A stretch of 27,286 bases of DNA from Phallusia fumigata (lineage: Eukaryota > Chordata > Ascidiacea > Phlebobranchia > Ascidiidae), in the NCBI GenBank assembly GCA_008931825.1, contig QXVZ01027837.1, positions 1-27,286 of the forward strand, read 5' to 3'. The notes under the pieces were generated by a model. The model was not told where the DNA came from and did not search any database. It worked only from the letters and a program-made list of their open reading frames with translations. Each line of letters starts with the position of its first letter. Position 1 is the first letter of the stretch. Positions 1-11,706 of this stretch are shown here, piece by piece. The position numbers were made by a program, and so were the translations under genes.

Positions 1-3
1 TAG

Positions 4-3000
4 ACACACCATATCACCCATGTTTTCAACCCTAAAGCTTCGCAGCATGATTGGTGTAATTGACAAGTGTGCAGATGACATGGTTCAAAACCTTCACACC
101 ATCGCAAAAGAAAATGATGGAGTGTTTGATACTAAAGGGTACAACAGTTTTGTTTACAAATAGGTTCTTTTGTAATTAAAGTATCCCAGATTTAAGAGGC
201 CTTGAATCCAAGCAATTTTGATTACGAGTCATGTAAGTTTGCACCAAAAATTGTGTACAACCTTTTAGATGGTAGGGATTAAAAAAAACACATGGCATAA
301 TTAAATACAGAAATAAATTGATTTTACCGGAATGAACATGAGTGTAAATCTATGCAGGATTTAAGTACATAACTTTTCTCATCTTACATCTTAATTGTGT
401 TTAATTTTTTATGTAACCTTTTTTTTATGTTCGCAACAACTTAATACTAAAACCCTTGCAGAGTTTTTGGGAAATATACCCTTGATGCAATCTGCTCAGC
501 AGCTTTTGGAGTTGATGTAAACACCCAGGTTTGTGGTTGAAAATAAACAATAGAACAAGTATTTAAACACACAAGCAAATAAAAGTATAGTATTCCTTTA
601 GGTATTTTAAAGGACGCTTTAGCACAGTCACCAACCTCTGCAAGTCAGTCAATGCTGAAAGCATTTTTGCTGTGCTAATGCTGGACTCCATTTAAATGAA
701 ACTTGAATATCCAATAACTTTTTATCCAGTTCATCTGGAAAATAATAAGACATGTCTAAAAATAAGAAATAAATTAGGTAAAAAACGCCATTTGGTAAAA
801 TGACTATTGTTAGTTCAACCATCTGATCGCACAAGTTGGTTTGTTTCCAACAGTGGTCTTCTGATTAAGAAACTTAAGTGGCATAGCTGTGGCCAAGCAG
901 AAGCGTTAATGGGTCGAAAATTGCACCAAATCTCAAATAAGTTTTTTTGCACAGAATATGTGTGTTTTAACAGGAAGATGGCCAAAAGGAATCAAAAGCA
1001 ATCCGAATGGCTAAGAAGCTTTTTAACACAAAAATTATGTCTAATCCACTATTTTTTGTTTTGGGTAAGTAACATTGTAAAACACATATTTACATGCAAA
1101 TTTCCTAAAACTAAAAATAGGTCTACAAATTTTTGGTTAATGTTAAGATAAGTTTCAGCTAATTTAAAATTCTCTTTGTGTTTTTTTTTGGCAAAAATAA
1201 ACAAGAAACTTAACAAAGAATAACTAATTAAAGTGGAAAAATATTGTTTAGTTTTATTTCCTTGGACGGAAAAAATCGCCGAAAAAATGGACTTCTCTTT
1301 TTTCCCAAAGGATGCCCTCAAATACTTTCAAAACCTAGCCGAGTCAATTCTGAAAACTAGTTCTAGTGAAGAACCAAAGCAGGTAACTAATTGAATTAAT
1401 AGAAGTCCATTACGTATTGTGAACTTTATGCAGAATAAAAGCTAAATATGTAATTTCAAAATTTAATAACAGGCTTCAAACATAATGGAACTATTGGCGG
1501 ACTCAGAAATCACAGAAGAAGAAGCGCAAAACAAAACCAAAGGTGTATGCTTGTTTTTTCTTTTTTTCGGAAAGGATAACATAACAGTGGCAGTTTAATC
1601 CAGTTACACCAAATGTTTCAGTTAATTTATAAGTTTCCTTTCCTTGGAAATAAATTGTAGCAAAAGGAGCATTAAGAAAATCTAAATGGAAATAGTGTTC
1701 GATATGTACAGCTTGAAATAAAATCCCTAATCAGCAATCATGGTTAAATGCACTACAGCGACGATGTCATCACAAATTCTCCAGCAGTGCCCGATGAGGT
1801 GTATAATACTAGTTAAACATTTGTTTTCAGGTTTGACACGTATAGAGATCACAGGAAATGGAGTTCTAATGATACTGGCTGGTTATGAAACAACATCAAG
1901 TGCAATTATTTTCCTAGCATACAATCTTGCTTGGAACAAAGAGGCTCAAAAAAAACTTAGAGAAGAAATTCAAGCTGTTGTGGAGAGTGATGTGAGATAT
2001 CTGTACAATCTGAAACCATAATGCTGGCTTCAATAATGACGAAACATATTGTGCCTGTTTTTTAAATTGTTGCAGAATCTTACATTTTTAAGTGCAGTGC
2101 TTAGAGTATAAGTATTTATATTTGTCAGTGTTACATTTGCAAAATATGAATAATGGAATCCACAAATCTAATTTTTTGGATTGTGGTTTCAATATGTCAA
2201 CAGGAATACATGTCAGGGAATTTAAAATCAAAACATTTTACTACATCCATGCCATTTCAAAGCTAATTACTTAAAATGCAGTTTAGAATATTTCCATGAA
2301 CTTTTAAATGAAGTGCAGCTGTGGCATACTTGGGATTCACCAGGTGCACAAAGTCACAAGTCAACCAATTTCCATCAGATGCTTAACTCTAAATTACACT
2401 TTTGACATTTGCAGGAATCACTAAACTATGAGAAAATCAATGGCTTAAAGTATTTGACCCAATGCATCAATGAGTCGTTGCGACTGTACCCACCAGCCCC
2501 AAGGTAAGGCACAGTTCTGTTACTTTGTAATAGAATAGGTTTTGTTGAATTTGTTGGTCTGTTGCTGCAAATGTTTAGCCCAGTTTGTAAAACACCAAAA
2601 GTTCTAGACTTTAAACATTGGACAGCTTTTCTGTTCTCATCCATATCTGGCTTCTATAATTTAGCCTATTTAGATGACTATTTTCTGTTAAACCCCACAT
2701 TTTTTAAATGACCTGTCCAAATAAAGTTTTTCCAGCTTCAATGTTTTTGGTAATTGTAAAATACAATTAGGAATGGACGATATTGTGAAAAGGAGATCAC
2801 AATCAATGGGGTTACAATCCCTGGAGGAATTCACATTGACATACCTGCATATGGAATGGCAAGAGATCCTGAGTACTGGGATGAACCAGAAAAATTCATC
2901 CCTGACAGGTTGCGTTTTTGTTGTTGTTGGCAGTTTATACTTTATTACTATGTAAGGAAGTTTATGCTTTGAACTATATTGACACATACCCTTTTCTGTA

Positions 3001-4231
3001 ATATAATATTTTGCTGGGAAGCGGTGTTAGCATGCCGGTAGGTTGTTTTTTTTAACAAATAATTTAAATATTGGGAGGCCAACAAAGGTATACAAGTTTA
3101 AGTTTTTGGAGAGTCATGTCTAATTACACCTGCTATGTTTAATCACTCTGTTGTGTGCTACCTGAGGCCTTTGTTGGAAATCTCTTTAATTCAACCTACT
3201 TTTTTCTACATTTGAAAAACTCAAATAAAATTTAAATAATAATTCTGATGACAGAATGGAGGATATGAGTAAAATTGATCCAATCATTTTTCAACCATTC
3301 GGAGCTGGACCACGAAACTGTGTTGGAATGCGCCTTGCTCTCATGAAAGTTCGCTTGGCAATTTGCAAATTACTACTGAACTTTGAAATTGATGTTTGTC
3401 CTGATACACCGGTAAGATTTTTCTTTGCAGATTATTCAACCTAAAATTTGGACTTTTTCTGTTGTAAAATTTTAAATAACATGTTCATGTTATACTACTT
3501 TTATAGCATACTAATAAGCATAAGTATGGTTTGCTGGTGTAAAATAGTTCAGTTGGCCCCTAAATGATGCAAGTCCCGGATAGCATAGTAGTTATATATA
3601 TCCACCACACTGCTTACAACAGATAACTAAAGCAGCAACTTATATTTGTGTTAATTTTTTTGGGCATGGATTGTTTATCAAAGATAAAGTTCTGTGTGTC
3701 TGGCAGTTGTTGACTCCATTTTTATCCCCATCCCCTTANTTATTCAACCTAAAATTTGGACTTTTTCTGTTGTAAAATTTTATATGACATGTTTATGTTA
3801 TACTACAATTGTAGCATACTAATATGCACAAATATGGTTTGTTAGTGGAAAATAGTTCAGTTGGCCCCTATATGATGCAAGTCCCGGATAGCATAGTGGT
3901 TATATATATCCACCACACTACTTCTAAAACACAACAGATGACTAAAGCAGCAACGTATATTTGTGTTAATTTTTTTGTGCATGGATTGTTTATCAAAGAT
4001 AAAGTTCTGTGTGTCTGGCTCTTGTTGACTCCATTTTTATCCCCATCCCCTTAGGAATAAGCAGGTTTTTATGTAGGGTTTACAGTGGTGCTTGATAATT
4101 TCTTAGTTTGTTATTAATATCACACATATTCATGTTCCATTTTAAAGAAACCGCCAATGGATATCATACTTGAAGCCACCATGCGACCCAAGGTTGATGT
4201 TTTGCATCTAAAAGCAATCCCACTCAACTAA
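4..4231 (+). CDS. CYP3-like cytochrome P450, gene A (5' partial, last 9 coding exons)
   Basis: This is a heme-thiolate mono-oxygenase of the CYP3 clan, expected to be anchored in the ER and fed electrons by NADPH-P450 reductase. Coding exons by homology with gene C (exons 6-9, then 10-15, with 11-15 the catalytic end): 4-138, 462-528, 974-1064, 1252-1382, 1473-1542, 1831-1991, 2415-2503, 2771-2908, 3255-3411, 4148-4231 (TAA). All introns are GT-AG and the frame stays open throughout. Visible motifs are the I-helix AGYETTSS, ExxR in NESLRLYPPAPR, FIPDRM in place of the usual PERF, and the heme loop FGAGPRNCVGMRLA with its cysteine ligand. The last exon ends in KAIPLN. The first five exons lie off the left edge; the window opens on the acceptor AG at 2-3. 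Intron 3412-4147 carries a duplicated block around a single N, but this does not touch coding sequence. The closest relative here is gene B. The substrate cannot be read from the sequence. Confidence 0.93.
3432..4053. repeat. Direct duplication (about 308-bp period) split by one N at 3739
   Basis: Copy 1 (3432-3738) and copy 2 (3740-4053) align end to end with scattered substitutions and a few short indels, roughly 5% different by eye. The single N lies exactly at the junction. Each copy contains a tRNA A-box-like string, TAGCATAGTGGTTA (or a one-base variant), near 3585 and 3888, so the block may include an old SINE head. It lies inside the last intron of gene A. A divergence of this size with an N at the join fits two heterozygous alleles placed in series by the assembler. 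A real recent tandem duplication is the alternative. Confidence 0.85.
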
Positions 4232-4459
4232 AGAAGATGCAATGGATATATTGTGTATTTCCAAAACTATTTTTAAATCGTCTAGTTTTGGTGTGTAAAG
4301 TTGACCTATCTACCACCGGCAGCAAATGGTTTTAAGCTGTTTAGATATTTTATTACGACATGTAGTTAAAAAAAACTTTTAATCCATACCAAGTTCCTGA
4401 AATCTATTGAGAATTTAGTCAATAATTTCTATAATCTGAAAAATGATGCCTTTAATGAC

Positions 4460-4600
4460 TGTGTAGCTGCAGCGCGTTCAACCTTGATCCACCAATTGTG
4501 GCTTTTACTACCTACCTAACGCTTTAACGTTGCTTAGCTATTTCCGACTTGGTGATTGTTGCAGTGCAATTGTGTTGTTACGTTTTCCTTTTTCAACAAA
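4460..4600 (+). repeat. Dispersed repeat, copy 1 (partner at 21925-22070)
   Basis: The sequence starts GTGTAGCTGCAGCGCG and ends around CAATTGTGTTGTTACG. It aligns in the same orientation with 21925-22070 in the first intron of gene D (GTGTAGCTCCAGCGCG ... CAATTGTGTCGCTATG), with moderate divergence and indels in the middle. It has no coding capacity. The family is not identified; it is either an old interspersed element or a relic of block duplication of the P450 locus. Confidence 0.55.
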
Positions 4601-4765
4601 TGGAGCTCAAGCAACTAGTTAATTATAAGCGTAACCAATTCAGGCATGTTTTGCTCTCGGAGTAAAAAACGAAACTGAACAATTTTTTTAGTTCCTACCA
4701 ATATATATTTTATTAGACCAGGATTGGTTAAGAATTACAAATTCCATGAGACAAAAACAATGTCA

Positions 4766-4771
4766 AATAAA
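4766..4771 (+). terminator. Possible poly(A) signal for gene A
   Basis: This AATAAA lies about 535 bp after the TAA of gene A. It is the first canonical hexamer I see downstream on this strand. In AT-rich DNA such hexamers are common, so this is only a candidate. Confidence 0.25.
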
Positions 4772-4888
4772 AAGGCGGGGTCAAACATAGTAGTCGGAGA
4801 ATTAAAACAATCAATGTGCAGAATAATGAAAACAGTAAAAACCTAAGACAGAATCAAAATAACATCGCTCAAATGAAGTGAACCAAGC

Positions 4889-5100
4889 ATGTATCTTGTT
4901 TACTTTGGACCACGTGAACCCCCGCAGCCTGCCCAAATAAGGAGCGTCAAAGTTAAACAAATTTGCCGACTGATTTTTGTCCTCAAATGCTCTTACCACA
5001 CGGTTTGCCTGGCCCATGAACAAAGGGCATGTCCAGTCGAAAATCAACGTGTTAAATTGTGGCCACGTTTGGCAAGCCTAATACGTGCATTCTGCTAACT
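4889..5100. repeat. CACGTG-containing repeat family, copy 1
   Basis: This begins near TTTACTTTGGACCACGTG and ends near CGTGCATTCTGCTAAC. It aligns with 6207-6430 and partly with 6463-6575. Shared blocks include CCCAAATAAGGAGCG, AAATGCTCTTACC and CATGTCCA. Minus-strand translations of the copies look alike, but copy 2 changes frame relative to copies 1 and 3, which argues against coding. Confidence 0.7.
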
Positions 5101-5481
5101 TTTGGTCATAAGTCTTGACATTTTAACACAGCAAGCAGTATTGAGAAAGGCTGTTGGCATATTTTAGTTCGTTAAATGTAAAGGGGGTATCATAGAAAGT
5201 GTTGATATGTGCGAGGTCGCCCTAATCTAATTTAAACAAAAAAAGTTCACGTGGCGTATAAATATAACACAAAAACAAACAAAAAAGCAATGCAGGAAGA
5301 TAAGTTTCTAAATTTTTGTCAGAAAAATTTCAACTTTAGGTGTACATACGCCATATTAGGCATGTTTTGGGGTCATTCATGACGTATAACACCAATTAGG
5401 CTACTTTCCCAATTCAATCCGTACCCTAAAAAGGTCTCAAACAAAGGAAAGCCCCACAAAAGATTCCACGTTGGTGTAGTG

Positions 5482-5665
5482 CAGTGGTTCTTAACCATTT
5501 TCCCCTTATTTACCCAATCCTGTTCAGGTCAAATTTCCGTTTTCCGCAGTTTACTAAATCTCATTTACCTATTTTGCTAGTTCTGCCATACACATCATAA
5601 AGGAGTGCGTTTTTTAGGCAACAGCAGGCTCAGCTAATTACACACCCATAGGTTTAAAACTACTA
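5482..5665. mobile_element. hAT-like MITE with imperfect terminal inverted repeats
   Basis: The left end CAGTGGTTCTTAACC matches the terminal inverted repeat typical of hAT transposons. The right end GGTTTAAAACTACTA is an imperfect inverted match to it. The flanking octamers GTGTAGTG (5474-5481) and GTTTAGGG (5666-5673) agree at 6 of 8 positions, as expected for a decayed 8-bp target-site duplication. At 184 bp with no transposase, it would be non-autonomous. Confidence 0.45.
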
Positions 5666-6170
5666 GTTTAGGGGGGCAGTAAAGGGTTGTTATTCATTAG
5701 AAAGAACCTCTATGCCTCTGTTATGGACCAGTGTTTTTCTTTCTTTTCTTGGTTTTTTAATTGCCTTTCAAAAACATACCAGTAATCACGGAAACATTAT
5801 TTTCATTTTTTAATTGAAACTCCATTTAAACGGCAGTGCGCCCAAAGTAACTTGATTGCCATACGTAGTCTAAGTTACAGTTCGTTGTTGTCTAAAGTTG
5901 TCAACAATACATTTACCAAACGACGACCCCGCGCATTTCTGCTGTTACCCGGGTACTGGGGAAACTCTCTTAGTTTTGGAGTTTTGTCAGAATTTCCAGT
6001 TAGCATTAATTATCGTAACTTCCATCTTTTCGACAATCATGTAACGTGACATTTTCACACAAGTCTGCGTTGGCCCTACCGACCTAAAACACTAAGCGAG
6101 TTGCAAAATGAACAAATCACATGTCGATAGGTCCATTGAGAAATAACTTCAAGCTAGCCTTATGTGGTCA

Positions 6171-6600
6171 ATTGCTGCTAAGCGTGAAAAGAAAGACAGC
6201 GCTTGAATGTTTCTGTTTACTTTAGATCACGTGAACCGGCAGCCTCATCGAATGTCCAAATAAGGAGCGCCAAAGTTGAACAACCTTATTTGCTGATCGA
6301 TTTTTATCCATAAATGCTCTTACCGCACGTAGTTCGGAGGGAGACTCAGAGAACAAGGCGCATGTCCAATGGCAAGTCAACGTGATAAATAGGGCCAGCG
6401 TTAGACAACCAAATATGTACATTCTGCTGCTAAGCGCAAACAGAAAAAACGTTCCAATACCTCTGTTTACCTTAGGTCACGTGCACCATGCAGCCTCAAT
6501 CACTGCCCAAATTAGGGGCGTCCAAAAGTTTTACAATAGTATTTTCAGACTGATTTTCGGCCATAAATGCGTTGAGTGTTGTCAATATAAGACAGCACAA
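6171..6600. repeat. CACGTG-containing repeat family, copies 2 and 3 in tandem
   Basis: Copy 2 (6171-6420) and copy 3 (6421 to about 6600, divergent after 6575) are head to tail with a period near 250 bp. Both start with CTGCTAAGCG followed by a run containing CTGTTTAC and TCACGTG. Copy 1 lies 1.3 kb upstream. Each of the three copies retains the CACGTG hexamer despite general divergence. The repeat could be a satellite-like expansion or a decayed interspersed element. Confidence 0.65.
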
Positions 6601-7421
6601 CGGTAAGAAGGTAGGCCACTTGGCATTTGTTAGTGTGTTACAATGAGAGAGTATCATAACGTTGCGTAGCAAAACCATTGTAGGTTAGTTTAGGAGTGGG
6701 GTTTTAGCAAATCGGTTGGTTTTTACTCTTTGAAAACCAATTTGAAAGTCACAGCATTCAAGGTATAATTTTACACGTTAGAACAATGACATATCGGTGG
6801 TTCAGATTGACGTATAATTAATAACCATGCGTTATAACCTCAAAAAATAATACACATTAGTCTGAAATCAATGCCGGCAATAGATGGGTTCAATTGATTT
6901 AAAGCAAGAGTATGACAATGAACACCGCGATATTGGTTTCTCTTTCAAGGGGAAGCACCTGTTGTTTTCGCTCTGTATTCTTTTTTCTGTTTCAACTTTC
7001 ACGCCGGTTTGTTTACACGTTTTGCCAAAAAAGGAGTTGTGCTAATTTGTTCAAATTTGCACATATATTTGAAGTTGTGCACAAAATTGCGTTTCAGATA
7101 ACACACGAAACCTTTATTTTGTAATGTTTAATTCGTGCTGTACTTGGTGTTTTAATTTAATTAGTACCAGACGTTTCCGGAAGTTAAATTTACCCAGGGC
7201 AAAATACAGAAAACGCATGAAGGTTAAGGGCACAATTGGTGGATCGAAGTTAACGCGCTGCAGCTACAGCCTGCACCGACTTGATAACAAGATTAACTTT
7301 TGCCGAATAGAGCAATGAATGTAGTTTACTTGTTTGCAGTTGTTTTTTACTCTTAGCCTATTAGTTCAAAGTATTCCTTTATTCGTGTAAGTGGTTCGTT
7401 CCTCGGTATCAGTATTACAGT

Positions 7422-10400
7422 ATGTGGACACCTTTAGATATTTTGTCCTTGGAAACTTGGATTCTGATTGCAACATTGTTGGGTCTTGCAAGGTAAGTGG
7501 TTGGTTGAAATAAAGTTAAAAACCTTTTCAGTTTTTATCTCTTTTTACAACCAGGGTGAGTTGAAAATAAAGAAAAAATATAAAAGGAAAAATAAGTTAT
7601 CAGTGATTTCATTATCTTGTAAAATTTGAAACATGGGCCAATTTAAAAAGTGTGAACCACTTTAAAATAACAAGTATATCTGTAAATATAAAATGTTTTT
7701 ACAATTGTTAAGCAAGGTGCACTGTATTTAATCAAGATTCAGATTTTAGTGTATTGTTTAGTTGATTGCAATATACTGTGTTTTAGATTTTATTTACACC
7801 GAAAATGGCAGTTTCTTGAAAAGCTAAACATTCCACACCATCCACCAAGCATTATGAAGATGGGAACAATGCAATACAATTATGGAAATCCCAAAGAGGT
7901 AACACAATGCTTACACATCTAGATTTGTTTGGTTAAATATGCAGTAATTTTAAATGTATCCTACTTGGACTATTACCTTTGTTCAGAAGTAAAAATGTTA
8001 ACATGTGTTTTGTGTTGAATTTGGTATTGGAAAAGTTTTTACTGGTGATTTAATAAAACAATTTTTTGGCAATTGTGGAAGACATGCAAGTGAATTTATG
8101 TTTGAAATTTAAAAATGTAATTTTTGCATTTAGTTTTTTGTAAATGATCTGGAAATGAAGAAAAAATTCGGAACAATTTATGGGTAAGTTTATTAGTTCA
8201 GGTTTTTCTAGGTTATCTAATAATAAAACTGCACTACTTGGTGTCAATGTAAAGTATGTGCAGTACTTTCAACATTACTTTTTATTCTTATAACAGCCTG
8301 TAAAAAATTTTCTTGTTTATTTCCGAATGTTATTCTGAGTTTTTGTAGTAGTGTTTTGAGCCTACAATTTTAGTATTTCGTGAAGTAGTGACTATGTAGA
8401 GACCAAATGTCAATTCAACAGTTTTCAACCAGTTGAACACGTAAATGACTTTGTGTGGGGACAATTCTGTGTGTAGTAGAGGTTTGTACAAGAAGGTTAT
8501 GCAATTTGGCTGAATGCCTACAATAGATACAGGATACCAAACAGGAACAAACAATGTTTTACTTTTAATTACCTTAAACGGTGCCACCTCTGGTATAAAT
8601 ATCAAGGTTTCAACCCTTCATCAGTGACCCTGACATAGTAAAACAAATCATGATTAAGGAGTTTAACAACTTTCAAGACAGACAGGTATTATACATAGTT
8701 GCAAATTGAGTCAAAAAAACAAATGTGAATATGTTTTTCATAAAACATATAAATTCTTGCTTCTATTTCTACAGAAAGCCTTGCTTAAACTAAATGGAAA
8801 AGTCCTAAACAATGGACTGACAAGTATTAGTGGAGACACGTGGAAAAGGGTTAGGTAGGTTTTTTATTTCATTCCACCACTTGTTTAACCAAAAAACACA
8901 AGTATGTGTAATGTACATTACTGAGCAATCTGCCTTTCCATCGCAATTTCATTTAATCATTGAAAACTTCAGAAACCTATTTAACAGACAGTGACTTCTG
9001 CATAAATGATTGAAAGTACATTTCCAGCTAAAACCTACACAGTGCTGTCAGACGGAGATGTATTTGCATCACATTATAGTTTGTTTTCTGTTCTTTCCAG
9101 AGCACCTCCAGTGGTGTCAGTAAATGACAAGACATAAAAAATTTGGTTTACAATTTTTAGGAACAGTATTTCACCATTATTTACAACACTGAAGCTTCGC
9201 AACATGTTTGGTGTAGTGGAAAATTGTGCAGATGACTTGGTTCAGAACCTTCAAAGCATCGCAAAAGAAAATGATGGAGTGTTTGATACCAAGGGGTAAA
9301 AAAGTGTAGCTAACATGACTTAGGCATTGTTTGCAATGGAGTGGTATTATAACTGAAGAAGTCTAAAATCAATGACTAAATGGTAAATGTTTTGCTTATT
9401 AGACTTTTAGTTAAGGCGGGGTGAAACCTTTTGGGTTGCAACCTGATTCAAAAACTTTTTGTGTTATTTAAGGGTCATTACATATACATGTAACTTAATT
9501 TTATTGTTAGCATGAATTCAAAATAAAATTCTTAATCTTGCAGAGTTTTTGGAAAATATACCCTTAATGCAATCTGCTCTGCAGCTTTTGGTGTTGATGT
9601 CACTACAGAGGTTAGTGGTAGAAAAATAAACTTTGTGACAATTTAAACATTGAGTTAAGAAAAACTGTAATTTTTAAATGCAAAACAAGAAGAAAGAGGT
9701 AACGCAATATCACACTGATGGAATGTTTTTGTGCAGTAACCAAGCTAGGAAACCTGTCAATGCTAAAACATTCTTTTCAATACTGGATTGCACCTCCCAA
9801 TAAAATCACATTTGATCCCGTGCAATAAAAATAATAAACAATCATGCCTAACACAAAATATAAAAACAAGTTAATGGCTGAGTGTTACTCTATGGCTTAT
9901 TGGTTGCCAAGATGGCTCACAATCTGATAGCATGTTGGTTCGCGTTTTTTTCGTGCAAAAGTAGTATGGGTCCCACCTGGTAGGACACAATGGGTTTAAA
10001 ACAGTTTATTTCACAGGAAAACGGCCAAAATGAATCAAAAGCCATCAGAATGGCCAAGAAACTTTTTCAAACAGAGTATCTTTCAAATCCACTGGTGTTT
10101 GTATTTCGTAAGTAACTTACTTTGTTCCCTAAATTTTCAAAACTTTTTTGGCTTAGTGAAAAAAATCTGAGCGGCAGTAGCACAGAAACAATCACCAATC
10201 CGAAGAAATTTGTAAAAAATATATAATTATTTTTTATGTTGAGACCTCAACAGTAATTAACTCATAAAACATTGTTTAGTAATTTTTCCTTGGATGGAGA
10301 AAATCGCTGAAAAAATGGACTTTAGTTTTTTCCCAAAAGATGTCATCAACTACTTTCACAGTTTGACATTGTCACGCCTCAATGCCGATCCCAGCAAAGA

Positions 10401-11706
10401 ACTCAAGCAGGTAACTAAATAATTCAACAGCACTTTCTCAAACCATTACCTTATTGCGAGTTATTTTGTCGAGAAAATGTACTAGACATGTACTAGTTAC
10501 AAGTAAATAAAATGTTTTTAACCAAAATGTCTGGAGTTGCCACTACATTGCAAAAAAATTTTTCTTGAGGTTTTATTTTGAAATATAAAGGTATTCACAC
10601 CAACAAATTTCCTATTTTTGATGCCATTGTTAAAACCATTTAAAATTTATAAGCAGCTTCCAAACTTCATGCAACTGTTGGCAGAGTCAGAAATCAAAGA
10701 AGAAGAAAGAGAAAACAAAACCAAAGGTATGATGCAGTAAACAAGATGAAGGTTGAAAGTAGAGACAATAGAATTAAAAATGACTAAAAAAATGAAGCAT
10801 CTCCCAATTAGGTGCAAAAAGTCAATATTTATTTTTAGGTTTAACACGCATGGAAATCACAGGAAATGGAGTTCTAATGATGATGGCTGGTTATGAAACA
10901 ACATCAAGTGCAGTTCTTTTCTTAACATACAATCTTGCTTGGAACAAAGAGGCTCAACAGAAACTGAGAGAAGAAATTCAAGCAGTTGTCAAGAGTGATG
11001 TAAGATATCTGAACAATCTCTGATTTTGATAAAAACAAAGTGCTTTTTAAGATTTTGGCGCAAAATTTATGTATTTATACTTAAAAAGGGTATGAAATAT
11101 GATAATGGGCAGAAGTGAAATGTCATTATATTCAATTAGTAAGAGACATTGCATCAACAAGAAGGATTTAAAGCAGGGGGGCCACACCTACATCCAGCCA
11201 TTGATACTATTTATCAGGCGATGCACCTGTATATCAAAATTTATGTCGTAACAACTGAATGGAATGTTACCAGACAAATTCCACTTCTTTTAAAATTTAG
11301 TTCATAAAGAATAACTTGGGACTCACGGGTGATAAAATATACAGTAAAATAAAGTCTGTGAAAGTCCAGCCCAGCAAAAAGGTTGTGCACCCTTGTTTTG
11401 GAGCATGTCAATAACTTTTGAGCCATGTTTCATACCTCTAAATGGCCATGTCATCTTAAAGCTAATTAGTCAAAACCAAATTATTTAGAAAATTTCCTGT
11501 AACTTGAAAATTATGCATGCGTAATTTTGACATACTTGGCATTCATTACCGATTGCACAAAGTCCTGAGGTGGTTAATAACGTTAATTGGCTCATTTGCC
11601 ATTTTTATATTTTACAGAAATCCCTAGACTATGAGAAAATCAATGGTCTGAAGTACTTGACCCAATGCATCAATGAGTCTTTGCGACTGTACCCACCAGC
11701 CCCAAG
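7422..11706 (+). CDS. CYP3-like cytochrome P450, gene B (coding exons 1-12; catalytic 3' exons absent)
   Basis: This is a CYP3-clan P450 closely related to gene A. Exons: 7422-7492, 7787-7898, 8134-8183, 8607-8685, 8775-8854, 9161-9295, 9544-9610, 10017-10107, 10280-10410, 10657-10726, 10839-10999, 11618-11706. They encode 378 residues plus 2 bases. The ATG starts MWTPLDILSLETWILIATLL, a membrane anchor, followed by the hinge NIPHHPP. C-helix WKRVR (about 127-131), I-helix AGYETTSS (about 312-317) and ExxR in NESLRLYPPAPR are intact. Two defects are visible. Exon 4 is 79 bp instead of 97, using a poor acceptor after TATCAAG. The three exons for the PERF region, heme cysteine and C terminus are not found before gene C begins at 12318. 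A single N at 11888 follows. As drawn, the product could not bind heme. An assembly loss is more likely than a true truncation. Confidence 0.88.
9902..10000 (+). repeat. Possible decayed tRNA-derived SINE fragment in gene B intron 8
   Basis: The intron contains TAGCATGTTGGTTCGCG, resembling a tRNA A box. About 40 bases later comes GGGTCCCACCTGG, which could be a worn B-box region. Similar arrangements head many tRNA-derived SINEs. There is no clear tail or target-site duplication, so this is tentative. Confidence 0.3.

Larger units (their letters stand above)
4232..7421. other. Intergenic region between P450 genes A and B, repeat-rich
   Basis: No gene can be supported across these 3.2 kb. 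ORFs up to about 78 codons occur on both strands, but they overlap repeat copies, have no recognisable motif, and shift frame between copies. Contents seen: a repeat shared with the first intron of gene D (4460-4600), three copies of a CACGTG-containing repeat (4889-5100, 6171-6420, 6421-6600), a hAT-like MITE (5482-5665), and a 20-bp block near 5447 (GGAAAGCCCCACAAAAGATT) that recurs near 11959 downstream of gene B. The last few hundred bases should hold the promoter of gene B, but no TATA box is evident there. Confidence 0.6.

Noticed and set aside
807-1151. 114-codon plus-strand ORF
   Set aside because: Mostly intron; only 974-1064 is real exon of gene A, and it is read in the frame set by its neighbours with flanking splice sites.
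2909-3254. A missing small exon between the PERF region and heme loop of gene A, because mammalian CYP3A is slightly longer here
   Set aside because: Gene C has the same short segment and the same split-Arg junction, so this is the normal form in this family.
5852-6049. 65-codon ORF between genes A and B
   Set aside because: No motif, no splice or promoter context, and it sits in repeat-rich spacer.
4811-6678. Conserved minus-strand peptides (RAF-DKN-SAN type) in the three upstream repeats
   Set aside because: The similarity follows from DNA repeat similarity; copy 2 is in a different frame after the shared motif, so there is no sign of coding constraint.
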